64,000 bases of DNA from Colwellia marinimaniae. Lineage in GTDB: Bacteria > Pseudomonadota > Gammaproteobacteria > Enterobacterales > Alteromonadaceae. Both the position numbers and the translations under genes were made by a program. How positions within the stretch are numbered: position 1 is the stretch's first letter; every line of letters begins with the position of its first letter. The stretch covers positions 62,001 through 126,000 of the forward strand of contig NZ_BDQM01000005.1 in the NCBI RefSeq assembly GCF_002207865.1, given 5' to 3'. The notes under the pieces are model-generated. The model searched no databases, was not told where the DNA came from, and was given only the letters and a program-made list of their open reading frames with translations. Below, piece by piece: positions 63,758 through 64,000 of the stretch.

Positions 63758-63802
63758 ACTATAGCCTACTAAAATGTCACTTTTATGACAGTATAATCAC
63801 AA
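63758..63802 (-). promoter_or_regulatory. Pho box and -10 element of the 47-residue gene
   Basis: On the minus strand TTGTGAT-TATA-CTGTCAT-AAAA-GTGACAT (63802 to 63774) gives three 7-base units at 11-base period; the middle unit is the exact PhoB consensus half-site. Ten bases on is TATAGT (63763-63758), a good -10. The spacing is identical to that of the pstC promoter in this window. Confidence 0.7.
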
Positions 63803-64000
63803 GGATGTCATGTCTTTAGCAAGCGAATTCTTGCCACTTTTACATAAATGATGGCGACAAGAAAAGCTCTTTTTTATTAAGGCATGCGGCAATAAGGCAT
63901 TTGAAACCAGGTGAAGAGTAGAACTAAGAAGAAAGTGATTAATTCACCGCTCTCTGCTGTTGAAGATGATTATAGTGCAGGCTTTAGCTAAGGTAGCGAA
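63803..64000. other. window end, no supported gene
   Basis: AT-rich sequence with only very short frames. A 13-codon frame at 63810 with AAGGA before it is too short to call. Nothing else stands out. Confidence 0.4.

Noticed and set aside
63810..63851. 13-codon frame on the plus strand with AAGGA upstream
   Set aside because: Too short to support, and the adjacent Pho box points the other way.

Overview
The window looks like a chromosomal segment of a cold-adapted marine gammaproteobacterium, most likely Colwellia or a close Alteromonadales relative. This is inferred from low GC, protein style and conserved gene neighbourhoods (rppH/mutH/ptsP/lgt/thyA; pilT-pilU divergent from yggS-proC-yggT-DUF4426-rdgB-hemW-tadA; yqcC-truC; PstA and PstC with enlarged extracytoplasmic parts). 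No database search was possible. There are no rRNA or tRNA genes, prophages, insertion sequences or CRISPR arrays that I can see.

Layout. 1-1.4 kb: end of a TonB-dependent (haem/transferrin-type) receptor. 1.5-7.3 kb, minus strand: rppH, ptsP, a TauE/SafE permease, lgt and thyA, with mutH diverging. 8.2-17.9 kb, mostly minus: hexose-6-phosphate mutarotase, a patatin/beta-barrel (type Vd) phospholipase, a tandem pair of amidohydrolase-fold proteins (one lacking the metal motif), msrPQ, a glutaredoxin-like protein and a DUF2058 protein. 17.9-18.8 kb is gene-free and carries a repeat. 18.8-27.4 kb is phosphate uptake: a PpiC parvulin, then Pit with its DUF47 partner, phoU, pstB, pstA and pstC, with a well-formed Pho box before pstC and no pstS. 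27.5-33.1 kb: a UDP-HexNAc 4-epimerase, a UDP-HexNAc dehydrogenase and a giant SLBB export protein, an isolated polysaccharide module. 33.5-39.7 kb: POT peptide transporter, 5-formyl-THF cyclo-ligase, truC/yqcC, DUF3549, DUF3301 and a DUF805-like membrane protein. 39.9-45.0 kb: a cobalamin nucleotide-loop operon cobT-cobS-cobU-cobC-cobQ. 46.2-54.1 kb: pilU/pilT and the yggS-to-tadA run.

54.2-63.7 kb is the most unusual part. It holds a 1757-residue hybrid histidine kinase with a full phosphorelay, then a membrane Ser/Thr kinase with a CHASE2-like outer domain, a PP2C phosphatase and a small FHA protein. The last nine codons of the FHA gene seed an array of four near-identical 111-114 bp tandem repeats that keep the reading frame of the FHA tail. 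Beyond the array, on the other strand, is an unrecognised 47-residue basic protein behind a near-consensus Pho box with a correctly spaced -10 element.

A dispersed family of 240-310 bp elements with inverted ends (TATACCCG or TATACCAAG) occurs at 18.0, 45.8 and 50.8 kb. A fragment lies at 28.7 kb, and a 58 bp ends-only version lies between pilT and pilU. It looks like a non-autonomous mobile or structured repeat family.
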